In this document: positions 59,746 to 64,000 of the stretch, piece after piece
Numbering within the stretch: position 1 is the first letter of the stretch
Layout: every line of letters begins with the position of its first letter
Source of the DNA: Seriola aureovittata
Taxonomy: Eukaryota > Chordata > Actinopteri > Carangiformes > Carangidae
Length of the DNA stretch: 64,000 nucleotides
Reading direction: 5' to 3'
Assembly (NCBI RefSeq): GCF_021018895.1
Contig: NC_079377.1
Span: forward strand, 24,359,501-24,423,500
Position numbers and translations under genes: made by a program
The notes under the pieces: generated by a model
What the model was told of the DNA's origin: nothing
The model's input: only the letters and a program-made list of their open reading frames with translations
The model's database searches: none

Positions 59746-59836
59746 CCATCCATCCATCCGTTTTCTTCCGCTTATCTAAGGTCGGGTCGCAGTGGCAGCA
59801 GATCTCCCTCTCCCCGGAAACGTTTTCCAGCTTCTA
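59746..59836 (-). mobile_element. LINE 3'-end fragment (TCCATCCATCC tail), copy 3
   Basis: TCCATCCATCCGTTTTCTTC followed by CGCTTATCTAAGGTCGGGTC, the same terminal sequence and orientation as the copies at 16852 and 18691. It has a small internal deletion relative to copy 2. Confidence 0.75.
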
Positions 59837-61119
59837 CTAGTTTTGGTGCTAATTAAATTAAAACAACAACAAAATGGTTTGATGGTGGTGGGCGGCGACT
59901 GTATAGTTGTGACATCACAAAGTTCCAGAAGTCCTGAGGGCTCGTTTTAAGGTTCAGTTTCTGAAAACAGGCTGTGTGCAATTTTCCGTTGATTGAGCGC
60001 TTTGATACTTTTCACAGCGTTAATATAGAACCTAGACCTGCTTTATAATCAAAGAACACATGGAAATCTACCTTTATACTATATGGGACCTCAAACATTC
60101 TTTGCTCACCTTGCTGAAAAGAAGGCGGGTTTAGTATGGATCCAGTCTATGGAGTCCAGCCTCGGTTTGTTCAGCCAAATTTAACTGGATTTGTAGGATG
60201 TGCTCGGAAACGTCTACGACTCTGTCCCCTCCAGAGTCAACAAATAAAACTTATTCCAGTTAAATGTACAGAGAGACTATTAATCTTCTCTTCAGTCCAT
60301 TTGGCATGTTGGTTTTCACCAGAATTGATGTCTTAAATGAGAGTTTCTCACTGTAATAAAGATCATCCGTGTTGATGTTGTGCAGGGAGCTGACAGAAGG
60401 CTTCTTTGATAATATGAAAGGAAGACTTCTGCTAAACTTTACCATTAGCTTGATGGAGGATCACTTGGCCTCAAACCAGACTGTAAAACGGGGGCTTCTG
60501 AATACAAGGCCTGATTTATTTGTTATTTTTGGGCTCGAGCTAGGTTGCAGATTTGTGTCTGGTAAGTTCCCATACAAAAGAATTTCATTTTCTCTCCTGA
60601 GAGACTTAAAAGAATATGTTGTGGTCTTAGGAGAATTAAGATCAAGTTACATATAAAGTCACAAGAACATGGACCACAAACCATATGAGCTCGCTCCAGT
60701 GTTTCATGGCAGTGCTTTAGTACAAGATGTTTTACTATTTAAAAGTAAATGAGTATATCATATTGAGTAACAATGGCTTGGCTTTAGTTTATGTTTGGAA
60801 CGGGTGAGCTGTAGACGGTGTCACTACCCACCTGTGTGTGACAACAAAACATGTCCCCCGGGTACAGAGACCTTCCCACAGGGAAAATAGTTCCTCAGCA
60901 CTTTGTTATTGTATCATATTTGATCTATCATGTAGCACGAAGTCTTTGTCAAACAACACGGTGTGTGCTTTAGTGTTATCAAGCGGCAACATGGTTCTCG
61001 TCATTTAATTTATGAATAACCAAAGGGACCTTTCAGTTACTGCGTTTTAATTTGAAATGAACAGGAGGTAGATGTCATATAAAATTTGGATGTGCATCCC
61101 TCTCAAACAAAGGGCTAAA

Positions 61120-61690
61120 TTAGGGCTGGGCAATTAACCGAAAATGTAGACGTGTAGAACCTCTCACCGACTTAATCTTGCTCACGTCGGTTAATTAGGT
61201 TAATACTTTCCCTAGTGTGTGCGTGGATGAACTGTTCCCTTAAAAAAGTTACTACCTCACGTGCCTCCGCCACGTCCAACTAATGTGAGTTTGTGCTCTC
61301 TCAAAGCGAAGCTGACGATATGGATGACACGGAGAGCCTCAGGCTACGTCCACTTACGTGGACTACGTTTTAGTTTTAAAACGAGTCACTTACGCTACGT
61401 TGACGCCTGGCGTTCACACTACTCAAGTTTTCTAACCGCTCAAATGGAGAGTTTTGGAAATGCTGCTGGTCCTGTTTTAGTATAAAAACTCTGGGGTTGC
61501 ATTGTAGTCTGGACAGTCTGATGGAGACCAAAGGAAACGATGACGCCTCCTGATTGGGCCTTATTTGTCACGGCTACCGAAAAGTGGTGAACGCAACATG
61601 GTTAGCAACTAAAGATAACACCACTAATTTGATGAATCACTTGAAACACAATCGCATCGCTGAATATGAAAAGTGTGAAATGAAATATGA
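61120..61690 (+). pseudogene. hAT/ZBED-type transposase BED-finger remnant within repeat-derived DNA
   Basis: At about 61611-61676 the plus strand encodes NTTNLMNHLKHN and then EYEKC, the second half of the BED zinc finger found at the N-terminus of hAT transposases and ZBED proteins. The upstream Cys pair is not recognisable and the frame stops soon after. GGGCTGGGCAATTAACCG near 61124 looks like a transposon end, and TACGTCCACTTACGTGGAC-like words near 61345 belong to another dispersed repeat. The whole is a fragmentary relic; the limits are approximate. Confidence 0.5.
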
Positions 61691-62502
61691 AATAATTTGA
61701 AATAATCGTCATATTGATTTGAAGTCATCTTCGCCAGTGTTTGTGAATCCTTGGTTTCTGGATGCTCGTGATGAGTATTTGTCCTTATGTTTTGGCGCTT
61801 TAAAGACAAAGTAGTTGATTGATTAATTGAGAACAAATCAGTGGAGTAATTAATAAGTTGCAGCTGTACTCAGTGTGTTCTTTTAATGTCATCATTTTAA
61901 ATGTTAGACTGACAAAAAGGTTTCAAAATGGCTGCGTCAAAGCACCACAGCACCTGAGTTGTTTGTCTGACAGGTGCTGTCACGCCCATTTTAATACTCC
62001 TTCTCATCTGATAACATTTTCCTCACTCCATTAATCTTCTTATGTTTTTTTTTCTTCCTGTTAGTACAGACAGACTTTGTATTCTTAGGGACGTGGACAC
62101 AGTTCATACAATAGTCTTATTATACATTTTCAAATGTATTTTATACTTTGCCAAGTGCTTATCTCATGATGCCAAATAGTCCTTCAGCTAAAAAGGTTTA
62201 GGATGGCACTGATCGGTTCTACACCAGCGTGGAAACAGAAGCATCACTTGGTCTTTTCTTTTCTTTTTTTTTTTTTTTTTTAGAAGTGATCAGAAGCCTG
62301 TTAAGAGCGTGTGAACAGAAACTTTAAACCCAAGTTGTGATGAGTATCTGATAATGAGAAAAAAAAAGAAGGAGAAAAACATGAAACTTCAGACTAAAGT
62401 CAAAATGTCACCGTTCTCCTGCAAGCCTGTACACGGCCTCTCAACAGTCAACTTCAGCAGAATATGATACCTGCTGAGCCGGTCACATTGTTAAGCACTC
62501 AA

Positions 62503-62517
62503 AGACACACACACACA

Positions 62518-62555
<38 letters not shown>

Positions 62556-62559
62556 CACA
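62503..62559 (+). repeat. (CA)n microsatellite
   Basis: CA repeats with two CG interruptions and a terminal ATG interruption. Confidence 0.95.
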
Positions 62560-63179
62560 CTGTCATATTTGAGCTCATTATTCAAGTGGGCGTGAAGAAC
62601 AATATGCTACCATATGAAAATTGTTGTGTAATGGATTGTGGAAAAATGCTCCGGAGGCTCAAAGTAGACTGACAGCACATGGGCTGTTACTATATGTGGC
62701 TCCCACCATTTTAACCATTTACTGGAGTGTGGAAGGAATAAAACACGTACACAGATTTACAACGTTAGGCGGGCAATCATCCCACTCGGCAAGCGTTCTG
62801 TACCCGGACACTCCAGTTCCAACACAGGAACATGTGCTGGTCGTTTCTGTGGCTCACAATTCATTAGCAGGGCTCCGTACCAAACCTCAGTCTTTTATTG
62901 ATACCAACTGTAGCATCAAGTGTCAGAAATGTTCTTGTACTGAAAGCTGGCATCAAATGTCTAGTCAGATTTGAAATATTGTTTTTAATTGAATCAATAA
63001 AATAAAAAAAATAGTTTATATTAGCTTGTTTAATATAGCCAGAAAGATATGTTTATAATAAATGATAATCAGCACTTCTCATAGGAAAACACTATAAAAG
63101 GCCTGTTTATGTCTCTTAAACCTGTGTGAATGCTTATGTACATTCATTTGTTTATTTATAAATAAATACTTTAAACTGG

Positions 63180-63460
63180 GGATGTTGCCTAGGCTTTTGG
63201 CCGATATTCGATAATAAATAATAAATAATGTGACATTTCCCACCATAATATTGAAATTTGCTAGAGCTGTGTTTTAATTACATGTAACTTAAATGATTGA
63301 CTCATAATTATACCAAGGTATCCCTTTATTACAATTCAACTGGATGTAATATAATTATGTTATAAAATACAATCTCAACGATATATCGTTTGATATCGAA
63401 TATCGAATATTGCGATATTTGGGTTGGACTATATCGAGATATTACATTTTGGATATCATT
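63180..63460. repeat. ATATCG-rich dispersed repeat
   Basis: Overlapping self-complementary words (GATATCGAATATCGAATATT, GCGATATTTGGG, ATATCGAGATATT) resemble the ends of a fish DNA transposon beginning with GGGCTGGGCGATA. Boundaries and superfamily are not established. Confidence 0.4.
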
Positions 63461-63640
63461 AGAAAATTTTATGTATTCACTAATTAAATTATACAAATCA
63501 AGAAGCAAACAATAGGATTAACTAAAGGATAATCAGCTATTGGAATACAAAACACACAGAAACTCCCCATTTGTAACCCCCAAAAGAAATATCTACCAAC
63601 ATTTCCTACAGATGTTCACTTCACTTGGACTCATGGATGA

Positions 63641-63760
63641 ACTGATTCGATTTCGGTGGTCAAAGGTCATGTTTTATATGACTCTGGGTAAACAGGGATG
63701 TAACCTGAAGCTAGTCTGAGTGGCGGAGGGATACAACCACAAGGAGGTGATTCTAGTTTT
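63641..63760 (-). repeat. dispersed repeat, copy B (inverted copy at 8834-9048)
   Basis: AACTGATTCGATTTCGGTGG, AGTCTGAGTGGCGGAGGGAT and AAGGAGGTG...TCTAGTTTT align with the reverse complement of copy A, minus about 90 internal bases. GGTCAAAGGTCA lies at 63658-63669. Confidence 0.75.
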
Positions 63761-64000
63761 GTCTTTCAGAGACCTGCTCTTTGGACTAATAGGCCTCATA
63801 CCAGCTGGGGTTTGATGGGTAAAGGCACTGCTAATGAGCCTGTGTGATTTCCAGTGAGATCAGTACAGTCGGACATCAGCCTGATTCTGGGCTTTTGGCT
63901 GAGACCGAGAGGAAAAAAAGGAGGAGAGGGAGAGAAGAAATAAAAATGCAGTGACTGATGTCCATTAGACATGAAAAGGGGATCACATTCCCTAAATCTG

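Larger units (their letters stand above)
57127..64000 (+). other. prkce: presumed intron 1 of prkce (continues beyond window)
   Basis: No second prkce exon (remainder of C2 or the C1A domain) was recognised to the end of the window. The orthologous mammalian gene has a very long first intron. Repeats inside are listed separately; the remainder, including 57200-58190 and 59900-61120, shows nothing I can name. Confidence 0.65.

Noticed and set aside
62621..62974. 117-codon open frame on the plus strand
   Set aside because: Starts with TTG, matches no family I know and has no exon signals. Treated as a chance frame, though a translated search would settle it.

Overview
This window is nuclear DNA from a teleost fish, probably a percomorph. 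The evidence is two vertebrate gene first exons with spliceosomal donor sites, dense (CA)n/(GT)n microsatellites, and typical fish repeats: LINE 3' ends with TCCATCCATCC tails, an L2-like reverse-transcriptase relic, hAT elements and a fish-type Ty3/gypsy LTR retrotransposon. Nothing is organised like a prokaryotic operon, and most of the sequence is non-coding.

Layout. Positions 1-26888 are the presumed first intron of an attractin-like gene (atrnl1) read leftward; they hold microsatellites, LINE relics and one MITE-like element. The first coding exon of atrnl1 lies at 26889-27133 (minus strand), with a GC-richer presumed promoter to its right (27134-27930). Positions 28000-55700 are intergenic. 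They contain a hAT element with a perfect 8-bp target duplication (32196-34136), an intact LTR retrotransposon (34621-42036, minus strand), a short TTTTAGTC-rich repeat split by that insertion, a 38-bp near-palindrome, a 6.8-kb array of a 15-bp CpG-bearing minisatellite (42262-49082), and a 146-bp repeat found once on each side of this complex. The first coding exon of protein kinase C epsilon (prkce) lies at 56773-57120 (plus strand), behind a GC-rich leader containing G7-CA-G9. The rest, to 64000, is its presumed first intron. The two genes are therefore divergent, with about 29.6 kb between their start codons.

The most informative object is the retrotransposon. Its two 260-bp LTRs read as identical, it is flanked by the 4-bp duplication TCAA, and gag and pol are both open. 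An 18-nt primer-binding site matches the 3' end of tRNA-Thr(AGT) with CCA. The gag/pol junction carries a canonical -1 frameshift heptamer (TTTAAAC), a 7-nt spacer and a predicted H-type pseudoknot; the pol frame becomes open only 6 nt before the heptamer. Pol starts with a MYND-type zinc finger ahead of the protease. This looks like a very recent, possibly still mobile copy. It has no env-like frame.

Limits: no searches, alignments or folding programs were run. Family names rest on recognised motifs. Repeat boundaries other than those fixed by terminal repeats and target duplications are approximate.
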